A stretch of 64,000 nt of DNA from the NCBI RefSeq assembly GCF_027270735.1, contig NZ_JAPWIJ010000003.1:124001-188000 (forward strand). The letters are read 5' to 3'. The notes under the pieces are model-generated. The model saw only the letters and a program-made list of their open reading frames with translations. It was not told the origin of the DNA and searched no databases. Source of the DNA: Rhodococcus ruber (GTDB lineage Bacteria > Actinomycetota > Actinomycetes > Mycobacteriales > Mycobacteriaceae). Position numbers and translations under genes: made by a program. This document shows, one piece after another, positions 56,630-64,000 of this stretch. Position 1 is the stretch's first letter; each line of letters begins with the position of its first letter.

Positions 56630-57526
56630 ATGACCCGATCGGTAACAGTGCTGACCAATCCGACGGCCGGTGGTGGGCGCGCAGCGCACACCGGTCGGCG
56701 CGCCGTGGCGCGACTTCGTGAGCGCGAAATTCACGTCACGGCCATCGAAGGCCGTACCCCGGGAGACGCACTGGCATTGTTGAACAGAGCCGTCGACAGC
56801 GGAACGGACGCCGTGGTTGCGGTCGGCGGCGACGGGCTGGTCAATCTCGTGATTCAGGTACTCGCCGGCACCGACACCCCGATGGGTCTCATACCAGCGG
56901 GCACCGGAAACGATCTGGCCCGCGTTCTGGGGATACCTCGGGGCGATGCAGTGCGGGCAGCCGACATCGTCGCCGACGATCTCACGCGAACGGTCGATTT
57001 GGGTCGAGCCGGTGACCGGTGGTTTGCAACCGTGTTGTCCAGCGGTTTCGATTCCCTTGTCACCGAGAGAGCCAGCCGACTTCGATGGTTCGGTGGTCCC
57101 CTGCGCTACAACGCGGCCATGATTCTGCAATTGGCCACGCTCGAAAAGCTCTCGTACGTCATGGAATTGGACGATGCCGAACTTCGGGTCGACGCCACGC
57201 TGGTCGCCGTCGGGAACGGCAGCTGCTACGGCGGCGGGATGTCGATATGCCCTGCGGCGCGGGTGGACGACGGACTGCTCGACATCACCGTCGTGCGGGG
57301 AGTGAGTCGAACTCGACTTCTCAGGATGTCGCCTACCCTCTACCGGGGAACGCACATCGATCTCCCGGAGGTCGACACGTACACATCTGAGCGGATCACC
57401 CTGAAGTGCGAGGGGATAGTCGCCTATGCGGACGGTGAACGGGTCGGTGAACTGCCGGTCACAGTGCAGTCCGTACCGGGTGCTCTACGGGTGTTCGTGG
57501 ACCGGAGCTGCTCGTCACCGGGGTGA
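56630..57526 (+). CDS. Diacylglycerol kinase-like lipid kinase
   Basis: A 298-residue member of the DAG kinase/YegS/sphingosine kinase family. The nucleotide motif GGDGLVN is at 66-72 (usually GGDGTxN), followed by PAGTGNDLARVLG and the acidic metal-binding segment VDDGLLDI near residue 226. It would phosphorylate diacylglycerol or a related lipid at the membrane face. Its TetR neighbour is divergent. Substrate is not determinable from sequence. Confidence 0.88.
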   Translation: MTRSVTVLTNPTAGGGRAAHTGRRAVARLREREIHVTAIEGRTPGDALALLNRAVDSGTDAVVAVGGDGLVNLVIQVLAGTDTPMGLIPAGTGNDLARVLGIPRGDAVRAADIVADDLTRTVDLGRAGDRWFATVLSSGFDSLVTERASRLRWFGGPLRYNAAMILQLATLEKLSYVMELDDAELRVDATLVAVGNGSCYGGGMSICPAARVDDGLLDITVVRGVSRTRLLRMSPTLYRGTHIDLPEVDTYTSERITLKCEGIVAYADGERVGELPVTVQSVPGALRVFVDRSCSSPG

Positions 57527-57538
57527 GGGACCGACGAG

Positions 57539-57712
57539 TCAGTATTTGAGCGAAGTGTGGTCGCCGTTCGACGAGATCGCCTTGTACAGCCACACCAGTC
57601 CCAACACGATGGCACCGGCCACAACCAGCCAGAACACACCCTTGATGATGGTGCCCAGAAGCGCGAGCGCGATCCAGATCAGGACGATGAATCCGAGTAC
57701 TTTCCAGAACAT
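57539..57712 (-). CDS. Small two-helix membrane protein downstream of pspM
   Basis: A 57-residue protein with two hydrophobic helices (about 4-25 and 26-44) and a short polar tail KAISSNGDHTSLKY. The ATG at 57712 is supported by GGAG six bases upstream, which decides against a longer frame to 57790. It follows pspM by 99 bases on the same strand, so it may belong to the envelope-stress transcript. I do not recognise a family. Confidence 0.65.
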   Translation of the reverse strand: MFWKVLGFIVLIWIALALLGTIIKGVFWLVVAGAIVLGLVWLYKAISSNGDHTSLKY

Positions 57713-57811
57713 GTGGAACTCCAACCGTCTCGACGCGCACCGTGTCGTGTCGCGTACGTCGATCTTGACATCGGTGCGCTCCCAGCACATCGGGGTGAAC
57801 CCTGAATTGTG

Positions 57812-58681
57812 TCAGCGGTGCCGCGCCCGAATCCGATCGATCTCGGTGAGTGCCTCGGCCCATCCTTGCAATCGGTCGGTGGCCGACTCGAGCTCACGGC
57901 GATGGACGTCCACAACCGTCGTCGATGTGAATGCCGCCGGTCCGGTCATGCGTGCGGCGGCCGCGACGAGTTGTTCGTACTGATCGACCCCGGCCGCGAG
58001 GTCTGCTGCAGCCGAATCTATTCCGTTGCGCAGATGTTCACGCGTAGCGAGGCTGGCGGCGCCTGCACGTTCCAGAGCGGCGATGTCGACGGCGACACCC
58101 TCGAGGCCCTGGGCAGCATCCGACGCCACGCCGATCGTCTCTTCCACCTCGTCGGTCCCGATCGCCTCGGATCTCGCCAGAATTCCCAACAGCTCGAACA
58201 GACTCTTCTCGGCCCCGGCCAGCCGGGCCATGGGTTCGTATGCCGCAGATCCGCGCTGCGGCATCGTGCGCCTGGCCGGTATCCCCACGGGTACCGGCTG
58301 AGATCGCAGCCGTCGGAGCCGGGTGACCGCGAAGACAGCCGGAACGGCCATGAGCGCTGCACCTCCGCCGCCGACGAACAGCGACCAGTCCGGTGCAGAC
58401 AGCACAGCCAGTCCTGCTGTTCCCGCTGCCGTCGTGCCGGAGGCGGCTCCGAACCGGATTCCTCGTCGTCTGGCTCGGCGAATCTTCTTCAGATGCTTGG
58501 CCCGAGGGTCTTTTCGACGTCCGGCAGCATCGAACACGGACGTACCGACACTGCGCGCTGATTCCGCCAGAGACTTCACCACCGCGCCCGACTCCGCGAC
58601 CGCTGCAGCAATGGAGTCCCGATCGAGCGAAACGGCCGGCCGCTTACGCGACCGGCCCGATTCGTGTTCTTTCCTGCCCAT
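57812..58681 (-). CDS. pspM: Phage-shock envelope stress protein PspM
   Basis: A 289-residue protein. A basic N-terminus is followed by two hydrophobic segments (about 77-97 and 100-118), then a long helical C-terminal domain rich in Ala and Glu. It matches Rv2743c, the membrane partner of PspA in mycobacteria (PspM), in layout and in position directly after pspA. The name rests on context as much as on sequence. The likely role is tethering the PspA complex to the membrane. Confidence 0.8.
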   Translation of the reverse strand: MGRKEHESGRSRKRPAVSLDRDSIAAAVAESGAVVKSLAESARSVGTSVFDAAGRRKDPRAKHLKKIRRARRRGIRFGAASGTTAAGTAGLAVLSAPDWSLFVGGGGAALMAVPAVFAVTRLRRLRSQPVPVGIPARRTMPQRGSAAYEPMARLAGAEKSLFELLGILARSEAIGTDEVEETIGVASDAAQGLEGVAVDIAALERAGAASLATREHLRNGIDSAAADLAAGVDQYEQLVAAAARMTGPAAFTSTTVVDVHRRELESATDRLQGWAEALTEIDRIRARHR

Positions 58682-58723
58682 GCCGAGAGTGGTGTCAGTC
58701 GACAGGCGTGTTCGTCCGAACGA

Positions 58724-59533
58724 TCACGCCTGTGCCGGGGGCTCGGGCGTTGCGTTCGGAGATTTGGCGATCGAAGGCTTTGCAGCGGAATCGCCGGACG
58801 GCAGCGAGTCGCCTGCCATCGACGCGCGAATTTGCTCGAGTCGGCTGTGACCCGCCATCTGCACCGACGCCTGCTGGACCTCGAGCATGCGACCCGAGAC
58901 GGTGTTCTGAGCCAACTCCGCCGAACCGAGAGCATCAGCGTAGCGGCGCTCGATCTTGTCACGGACGGCGTCCAGACTCGGGGTGTTGCCGGGCGCGGAC
59001 AACGTGCTGTCCATCGAGCGCAGAGATTCGCTGACCTTCTCCTGCATTTTTGCCTGCTCGAGCTGGCTGAGCAGCTTGGTGCGTTCGGCGACCTTGGACT
59101 GCAGTGCCATAGCGTTCTGCTCGACGGCCTTCTTGGCCTGAGTGGCGGCCTGCAGTGACTGGTCGTGCAAAACCTTGAGGTCTTCGACGCTCTGCTCGGC
59201 GGTCACCAGTTGAGCGGCGAACGCCTCGGCAGCATTCGTGTACTGCGTGGCCTTCTCGATATCGCCCGCCGTGGCGGCCTGATCTGCCAGCGTGACCGCC
59301 TGTCGAGCGTTCGCGTTGAGCTTCTCGACCTCATCCAGCTGCCTGCTGAGCTTCATCTCGAGCTGACGCTGATTACCGATGACGGACGCAGCCTGCTGAG
59401 ACAGAGCCTGATGCTGCCGCTGCGCATCCTCGATCGCCTGCTGAATCTGAACCTTGGGGTCGGCCTTCTCGTCGATCTTGGAGTTGAAGAGGGCCATCAT
59501 GTATTTCCAGGCCTTGACGAAAGGATTAGCCAT
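58724..59533 (-). CDS. pspA: Phage shock protein A homologue
   Basis: A 269-residue PspA/IM30 family protein. An amphipathic N-terminal helix ([19 protein letters not shown]) precedes a long coiled coil (about 25-220) and a short Pro-rich acidic tail. PspA binds stressed membranes; in mycobacteria it also binds ClgR, controlling it. It lies between clgR and pspM in the usual order and would be part of the same SigE-type transcript. Confidence 0.93.
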   Translation of the reverse strand: MANPFVKAWKYMMALFNSKIDEKADPKVQIQQAIEDAQRQHQALSQQAASVIGNQRQLEMKLSRQLDEVEKLNANARQAVTLADQAATAGDIEKATQYTNAAEAFAAQLVTAEQSVEDLKVLHDQSLQAATQAKKAVEQNAMALQSKVAERTKLLSQLEQAKMQEKVSESLRSMDSTLSAPGNTPSLDAVRDKIERRYADALGSAELAQNTVSGRMLEVQQASVQMAGHSRLEQIRASMAGDSLPSGDSAAKPSIAKSPNATPEPPAQA

Positions 59534-59677
59534 GGGGTGGTCCTGCCTCCATCTGTTGCGCCGCGGTGGCCGCGTACGGGTCGGCTGCTCTCGCAGTGAC
59601 CGAAATGAACCTGTCCGTGCTGAGAAAGTCGGGTGTCTGGTCTGGGTCAGGAGTGGAAAAGCGGTACTTTTCCGATC

Positions 59678-60019
59678 TTAGGCGGCAGCGAGAGCTCTGG
59701 CAGCAGGTGCGGGAATCACGACCCGGGTATCGCCGTCGATGCGAGTGGCGACGGCCGCCTCGTCGAGTCGAGCAGCCGCGATGGACGCGTCGGACAGTGT
59801 CACGCTGACATCGCTCATGACGTCCGAGAGCGGGACGGCGAGGGCATCGCAGATCGCGGCGAGCAGTTCGCTCGACGCCTCCTTACGGCCACGCTCCACC
59901 TCGGAGAGGTACCCGAGGCTCACGCGTGCAGTATTCGAGACTTCACGCAGGGTTCGGCTCTGTGCGACGCGAGTACGCCGCAGACTGTCGCCGAGTGCTT
60001 CACGCAATAGCAGCGCCAT
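59678..60019 (-). CDS. clgR: Transcriptional activator ClgR
   Basis: A 113-residue Xre-family regulator with the helix-turn-helix [23 protein letters not shown] (about 22-44). ClgR activates clp protease and envelope-stress genes, including pspA. The ATG at 60019 has AGGAGG upstream, whereas the longer frame to 60112 begins inside the ECF promoter. The C-terminus is ALAAA, like a ClpXP degradation tag; ClgR in streptomycetes and corynebacteria is known to be a Clp substrate. Confidence 0.93.
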   Translation of the reverse strand: MALLLREALGDSLRRTRVAQSRTLREVSNTARVSLGYLSEVERGRKEASSELLAAICDALAVPLSDVMSDVSVTLSDASIAAARLDEAAVATRIDGDTRVVIPAPAARALAAA

Positions 60020-60108
60020 CTCGCTCCTCCTCGTTGGTGTCCGTGCCGACGGCCGAGCCGTCGAGACGACAACGTTCATATCTCGTTCGTCCGAAGCCGT
60101 CAGGATGT

Positions 60109-60138
60109 TCAACGTCCCAGTCGGTCCGATTGGTTCCC
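60109..60138 (-). promoter_or_regulatory. ECF (SigE-type) promoter of clgR
   Basis: On the minus strand GGGAAC (60133-60138) and CGTTGA (60109-60114) are separated by 18 bases, as GGAAC-N19-GTT. Both hexamers and the spacer length are the same as in the sigB promoter at 4086-4115. The site lies 89 bases upstream of the clgR start. In M. tuberculosis clgR is known to be SigE-dependent, in agreement. Confidence 0.8.
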
Positions 60139-60217
60139 GACCCTATATGCCCGTTCACTCCAACACGCGCCGAAGCACCTCCGACACGTTTGCCAAGACT
60201 GTATCCCGCCGACGCGT

Positions 60218-60928
60218 TCACGAGGCGGACACACCTCGGCGCAGCCGAACAGCCTGCACCACGTAATCGATGCCGGTGTAGACGGTCAGCAGCACCGCGA
60301 GAGCCATCAGCGCCATCGCGACCGGATCGACCGCACTCGGCAGCGGACACAGGTACACCCCGATGGCGAATGTCTGCACCAGAGTTTTGACCTTCCCGCC
60401 GCGACCGGCAGGGATGACGCCATGCCGGATGACGGCGAAGCGCACCGCGGTGATGCCGATTTCCCGCACCCCGATGACCACGGTCACCCACCAGGACAGA
60501 TCTCCCAACATGGACAGACCGACGAGCGCGGCGCCGATCAGAGCCTTGTCTGCGATGGGGTCGGCCATCTTCCCGAAATCTGTGACCAGACCGTACTTGC
60601 GCGCCACCTGGCCGTCGATCCGGTCGGTGATGGCAGCAACAGCGAAGACCGCGGTGGCTGTCAGACGCCAGGTGGTGTCGTGGCCGTCGCCCACGAACAA
60701 CGCTGCGAGGAACACCGGCACCAGTGCAATTCTGAGAACCGTCAAGATGTTGGCAATGTTGAGCAACGGCACGTCGTCCGTACCACCGGGGGCTGCGTTG
60801 CCGTGTGGCAAATCTGCGCTGCTGCGCGCACCACTCACGGCGCGGGATGCATTGCTGACCGGGGCACGGCCGTTCGGCTCACCGCTGCTCGACGGCACGC
60901 CCTGATCAGGCGCAACCGGGCCGGTCAT
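60218..60928 (-). CDS. pgsA: CDP-diacylglycerol-glycerol-3-phosphate 3-phosphatidyltransferase
   Basis: A 236-residue CDP-alcohol phosphatidyltransferase. The family signature DGQVARKYGLVTDFGKMADP-IAD (DGxxAR...G...D...D) follows the first membrane helix; about five hydrophobic segments are present. It makes phosphatidylglycerol phosphate, the precursor of phosphatidylglycerol and cardiolipin. The N-terminal 60 residues are a polar Pro/Ser extension. The ATG at 60928 starts it; no ribosome site is clear. It precedes clgR on the same strand. Confidence 0.92.
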   Translation of the reverse strand: MTGPVAPDQGVPSSSGEPNGRAPVSNASRAVSGARSSADLPHGNAAPGGTDDVPLLNIANILTVLRIALVPVFLAALFVGDGHDTTWRLTATAVFAVAAITDRIDGQVARKYGLVTDFGKMADPIADKALIGAALVGLSMLGDLSWWVTVVIGVREIGITAVRFAVIRHGVIPAGRGGKVKTLVQTFAIGVYLCPLPSAVDPVAMALMALAVLLTVYTGIDYVVQAVRLRRGVSAS

Positions 60929-61068
60929 CGTCGAACTCGCGAGGCGACAGTGCCGAATACGGAGGTAGGTCCACCCTTGCGCAGCGTCCACCCGCCAAGA
61001 CGGGGACACAGCTCACTGAACGACACACGAAAAGTTTATCGGTTGCGGTACTGACTACTGTTCACCCC

Positions 61069-61656
61069 ATGACTTCTGGGCCGAATCGGGCGAGTCGCGA
61101 CACCGCAAATCCCGAATCCGACGCACATTCCGAGACCGGAGACCGCCGCTCCACGCATGACGGCACCCTCACCGTGCGTCGTGCCAAGACTTCGGACGTT
61201 CCCGAGATCAAGCGCCTGATCGACATCTATGCCGGCCGAATTCTGCTCGAGAAGAACCTCGTCACGCTCTACGAAGCAGTACAGGAATTCTGGATCGCCG
61301 AACGTGACGGTGAGGTCATCGGGTGCGGTGCATTGCATGTGCTCTGGGCCGATCTCGGCGAGGTACGAACGGTTGCCGTCGACCCCGCCGCGAAAGGGCA
61401 CGGTGCCGGGCATCTCATCGTCGCCAAACTCATCGAGGTCGCGCGCGATCTGGCGTTGCAGAAAGTGTTCGTGCTGACGTTCGAGGTGGACTTCTTCTCC
61501 CAGCACGGATTCGCCGAGATCGACGGAACCCCCGTCACCGCCGAGGTCTACGCGGAGATGTGCCGGTCGTACGACACCGGCGTGGCGGAGTTCCTCGACC
61601 TGAGCTACGTCAAACCGAACACTCTGGGTAACACTCGAATGCTGCTGTCTCTCTGA
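61069..61656 (+). CDS. argA: Amino-acid N-acetyltransferase (ArgA, GNAT type)
   Basis: A 195-residue GNAT protein with VRTVAVDPAAKGHGAGHLIV, the acetyl-CoA loop, and the following LTFEVDFFSQHGF segment. It matches the short mycobacterial ArgA (Rv2747), which acetylates glutamate or glutamine at the start of arginine synthesis. The N-terminal 35 residues are polar and probably disordered. It is divergent from pgsA. Confidence 0.9.
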   Translation: MTSGPNRASRDTANPESDAHSETGDRRSTHDGTLTVRRAKTSDVPEIKRLIDIYAGRILLEKNLVTLYEAVQEFWIAERDGEVIGCGALHVLWADLGEVRTVAVDPAAKGHGAGHLIVAKLIEVARDLALQKVFVLTFEVDFFSQHGFAEIDGTPVTAEVYAEMCRSYDTGVAEFLDLSYVKPNTLGNTRMLLSL

Positions 61657-61698
61657 CAGAATTCTCCGGACAACCCCTCGAATTCGGAAGAGAGCTCC

Positions 61699-61983
61699 AT
61701 GCCCCTCATCGCCGTCAGCTACACCTACTCCCCCAGCACCACGGACGGCCGCGACACCCATCGCGCAGCCCACCGTGCCTGGCTGGCCGAACTGCTCGAG
61801 CAGAAGACTCTGGTCTCGAGTGGCCCCTACGCCGACGGCAGCGGGGCATTGTTGCTGGTCGAGGGGCCCGACGCTGCGACCGTCGAAACGCTCTTCGCGC
61901 AGGACCCGTTCGCGATCGAGAACCTGATCGAGTCGGCCACGTTCGACGAATGGACCCCGGTGATGGGCACCTTCACGTCCTGA
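61699..61983 (+). CDS. YciI family protein
   Basis: A 94-residue protein of the YciI/dimeric alpha-beta barrel family. It has the conserved early histidine (HRAAHRAWL), the SGPYADGSGALLLVEG strand-loop and a C-terminal DPFAIENLIESATFDEW. Its catalytic or binding role is unknown. It lies 42 bases after argA and may be cotranscribed. Confidence 0.85.
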   Translation: MPLIAVSYTYSPSTTDGRDTHRAAHRAWLAELLEQKTLVSSGPYADGSGALLLVEGPDAATVETLFAQDPFAIENLIESATFDEWTPVMGTFTS

Positions 61984-62004
61984 TCCCCCGCTCACCCGGC
62001 CGAC

Positions 62005-62048
62005 GTGAATGGACCACTGCACCGCCGAGACGGCAGTGGTCCATTCAC
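62005..62048. terminator. Bidirectional terminator between the YciI gene and ftsK
   Basis: A perfect 16-base inverted repeat (62005-62020 and 62033-62048) with a 12-base loop that can itself pair. It lies between convergent genes, 22 bases after the YciI stop and 26 bases before the ftsK stop. Confidence 0.88.
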
Positions 62049-62073
62049 ACGGATCGGGAGCGGTGCGGACTCG

Positions 62074-64000
62074 TCAGAATTCGTCCGATGCCGGCTGCTC
62101 GTCCGGATCGCCACCCTTGATCGACCACAGCAGACCGTCGAGCTCATCCGGTTTGACCAGTACTTCGCGAGCCTTCGATCCCTCGCTCGGCCCCACCACT
62201 CCGCGGTTCTCCATCAGGTCCATCAGGCGTCCCGCTTTGGCGAAGCCGACGCGTAGCTTGCGCTGCAGCATCGAGGTCGAACCGAACTGGCTGGTCACGA
62301 CGAGTTCGACCGCCTGCAACAGCACGTCGAGGTCGTCGCCGATATCGGGGTCGACATCCTTCTTGTCCGAGACCTTCGCGGCGGTGACGGTGTCGTTGTA
62401 CTCCGGCTCGGCCTGGTTCTTGGCGAAGTCGACGACCGCTGCGATTTCCTCGTCGGTGATGAACGCACCCTGCAGACGTGTCGGCTTGCCCGCACCCATC
62501 GGCAGGAACAGTGCGTCGCCCATACCGATCAGCTTCTCGGCACCCGGTTGATCCAGGATGACCCGGGAGTCCGTCAACGACGATGTCGCGAAGGCAAGAC
62601 GCGACGGGACGTTGGTCTTGATCAGGCCGGTCACGACGTCGACCGAGGGTCGCTGAGTGGCGAGCACCAGGTGGATACCGGCGGCGCGGGCCTTCTGCGT
62701 GATCCGCACGATCGCTTCCTCGACGTCGCGCGGGGCGGTCATCATCAGGTCGGCGAGCTCGTCGACGATCGCGAGAATGTACGGGTAGGGCCGGTAGACG
62801 CGTTCGCTACCCAGCGGTGCGGTGATCTCGCCCGAGCGGACCTTCTTGTTGAAGTCGTCGATGTGCCGGACCTTGTTGATCTGCATGTCCTGGTAGCGCT
62901 GCTCCATCTCCTCGACCAGCCAGGCCAGCGCCGCGGCAGCTTTCTTGGGCTGCGTGATGATCGGGGTGATGAGGTGCGGAATGCCCTCGTACGGTGTCAG
63001 CTCGACCATCTTGGGGTCGATCAGAATCATCCGAACCTCGTCCGGCGTCGCCCGCGCGAGCAACGACACCAGCATCGAGTTCACGAAGCTCGACTTACCG
63101 GAACCGGTGGATCCGGCCACCAGCAAGTGAGGCATCTTCGCGAGGTTGGCACTGACGAAGTCGCCCTCGATGTCCTTGCCGAGGCCGATCACCAGTGGAT
63201 GGTGATCCTTACGCGTCGACGGCGCGGTCAGCACATCGGCCAGTCGCACCATCTCACGGTCCGAGTTCGGTACCTCGATACCGACCGCGGACTTGCCGGG
63301 GATCGGTGCGAGCAGACGTACGTTGTCGGTCGCGACCGCGTACGCGATGTTGCGTGCGAGCGCGGTGATCTTCTCGACCTTGACACCGGGACCCAGTTCG
63401 ACCTCGTAGCGCGTGACCGTCGGGCCGCGGGTGAATCCGGTGACCGCGGCGTCGATCTTGAACTGCTCGAGCACCTCCGAGATGGCCTCGATCATGGCGT
63501 CGTTGGCCTGGCTCCGCGTCTTGGGCGGGTCACCGTCGATGAGCAGCGACAACGACGGGAGCGTGTAGTCCCCATCGACGACGCGATCGACGACGATCTT
63601 GTCGTCCTCGGCCGCCTGCTTCGGTTCGGCCGCCTTGACGATGGGCTTGGGCTTCGGCCGCGGGGGCGCGACCGGCTCAGGCGCGGGTGCGGGCGCAGCG
63701 GCAGCGGCGGCAGGCGCGATGACCTCGGTGGCGGCCTCCGGGGCCGGGGTCCTACGGGCACGCGGCGGCTTTGCGACCGGGATGTACTCCTCGGTCGGAT
63801 AGTTGTCGTAGGGGTCTGCGCCACCGTGAACCGGATAGCCGTCGGCATCGAAATTGGAGTCGTAGTCGCCGTAGCCTTCGTCTCCAAATTCGGAACCGAA
63901 GTCGGCTGGGTCGTAGTCCTCGTATTCGTCGCCTCGACTGTCGGTGCCGAACAGCGCACGCATACGGTCCGGTACGTCGCGCACGGTGGTACCGGTGAGC
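62074..64000 (-). CDS. ftsK: DNA translocase FtsK/SpoIIIE, C-terminal part (cut by window edge)
   Basis: About 642 residues of an FtsK, open to the right edge; the apparent start at 63984 is internal. The acidic linker comes first, then a Pro/Ala region and the motor domain with Walker [21 protein letters not shown], and [12 protein letters not shown]. The DNA-sequence-reading gamma domain lies near the C-terminus ([25 protein letters not shown] split over two motifs). FtsK pumps chromosome ends during division. The N-terminal membrane domain must lie beyond the window. Confidence 0.94.
   Translation of the reverse strand, partial: LTGTTVRDVPDRMRALFGTDSRGDEYEDYDPADFGSEFGDEGYGDYDSNFDADGYPVHGGADPYDNYPTEEYIPVAKPPRARRTPAPEAATEVIAPAAAAAAPAPAPEPVAPPRPKPKPIVKAAEPKQAAEDDKIVVDRVVDGDYTLPSLSLLIDGDPPKTRSQANDAMIEAISEVLEQFKIDAAVTGFTRGPTVTRYEVELGPGVKVEKITALARNIAYAVATDNVRLLAPIPGKSAVGIEVPNSDREMVRLADVLTAPSTRKDHHPLVIGLGKDIEGDFVSANLAKMPHLLVAGSTGSGKSSFVNSMLVSLLARATPDEVRMILIDPKMVELTPYEGIPHLITPIITQPKKAAAALAWLVEEMEQRYQDMQINKVRHIDDFNKKVRSGEITAPLGSERVYRPYPYILAIVDELADLMMTAPRDVEEAIVRITQKARAAGIHLVLATQRPSVDVVTGLIKTNVPSRLAFATSSLTDSRVILDQPGAEKLIGMGDALFLPMGAGKPTRLQGAFITDEEIAAVVDFAKNQAEPEYNDTVTAAKVSDKKDVDPDIGDDLDVLLQAVELVVTSQFGSTSMLQRKLRVGFAKAGRLMDLMENRGVVGPSEGSKAREVLVKPDELDGLLWSIKGGDPDEQPASDEF

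Overview
The window is high-GC, densely coded chromosomal DNA from a mycolic-acid actinobacterium, most likely Rhodococcus or a close relative in the Nocardiaceae. Three things point there: gene order that follows, from memory, the Mycobacterium tuberculosis Rv2707-Rv2748c block (BrkB, DUF3039, DUF3099, sigB, ideR, sthA, nrdR, lexA, hflX, dapF, miaA, miaB, recX, recA, pspM-pspA-clgR, pgsA, argA, ftsK); mycothiol-linked enzymes; and actinobacterial DUF families. I see no insertion sequence, prophage, CRISPR array, tRNA or rRNA. No gene-free stretch exceeds about 260 bases.

Layout. 1-5.1 kb: a truncated DExH helicase, a YihY/BrkB membrane protein, DUF3039 and DUF3099 proteins, a methyltransferase and the sigma factor gene sigB. 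5.2-11.1 kb: a coupled deacetylase/acetyltransferase pair (acuC plus a GNAT/acyl-CoA-synthetase fusion), then ideR and galE. 11.1-17.7 kb: a DUF4192 protein, a lipoprotein, the S-(hydroxymethyl)mycothiol dehydrogenase/MBL pair, sthA and a PAC2 protein. 17.9-29.1 kb: an alpha/beta hydrolase, a DUF3516 helicase, PhzF, a papain-like NlpC/P60-type protein, a class III aminotransferase with a Pr6Pr membrane protein, and HrpA. 29.1-31.2 kb: nrdR and the SOS regulator lexA with its divergent partner. 31.2-39.8 kb: an acyl-CoA dehydrogenase, a uracil/xanthine permease and a fructose PTS locus (ptsI divergent from fruR-fruK-fruA-ptsH). 39.8-49 kb: a secreted propeller-like protein, then hflX, dapF, miaA, an extradiol-dioxygenase-like gene, a DUF349 protein and miaB with a coupled membrane protein. 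49.1-52.4 kb: the gluABCD glutamate ABC transporter. 52.5-54.5 kb: recX, recA and a DUF3046 gene. 54.5-57.5 kb: a glycosyltransferase, a TetR regulator and a lipid kinase. 57.5-64 kb: the envelope-stress set clgR-pspA-pspM with a small membrane protein, then pgsA, argA, a YciI protein and the 3' part of ftsK.

Regulation is the most informative part. sigB and clgR are preceded by identical ECF-type promoter hexamers (GGGAAC, 18 bases, CGTTGA), which suggests one envelope/oxidative-stress sigma factor drives both. lexA and recA carry clear actinobacterial SOS boxes placed inside recognisable promoters. The fructose locus has tandem 10-bp repeats just before fruR, and the TetR gene has an inverted repeat over its own -10 element.

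I did not find a convincing new multi-gene system. The window is mostly conserved core genome. The best leads are the acuC/acetyltransferase module, the lexA-divergent membrane protein without a LysM domain, the small membrane protein downstream of pspM, the papain-like NlpC/P60-type protein and the repeats in the recA leader.
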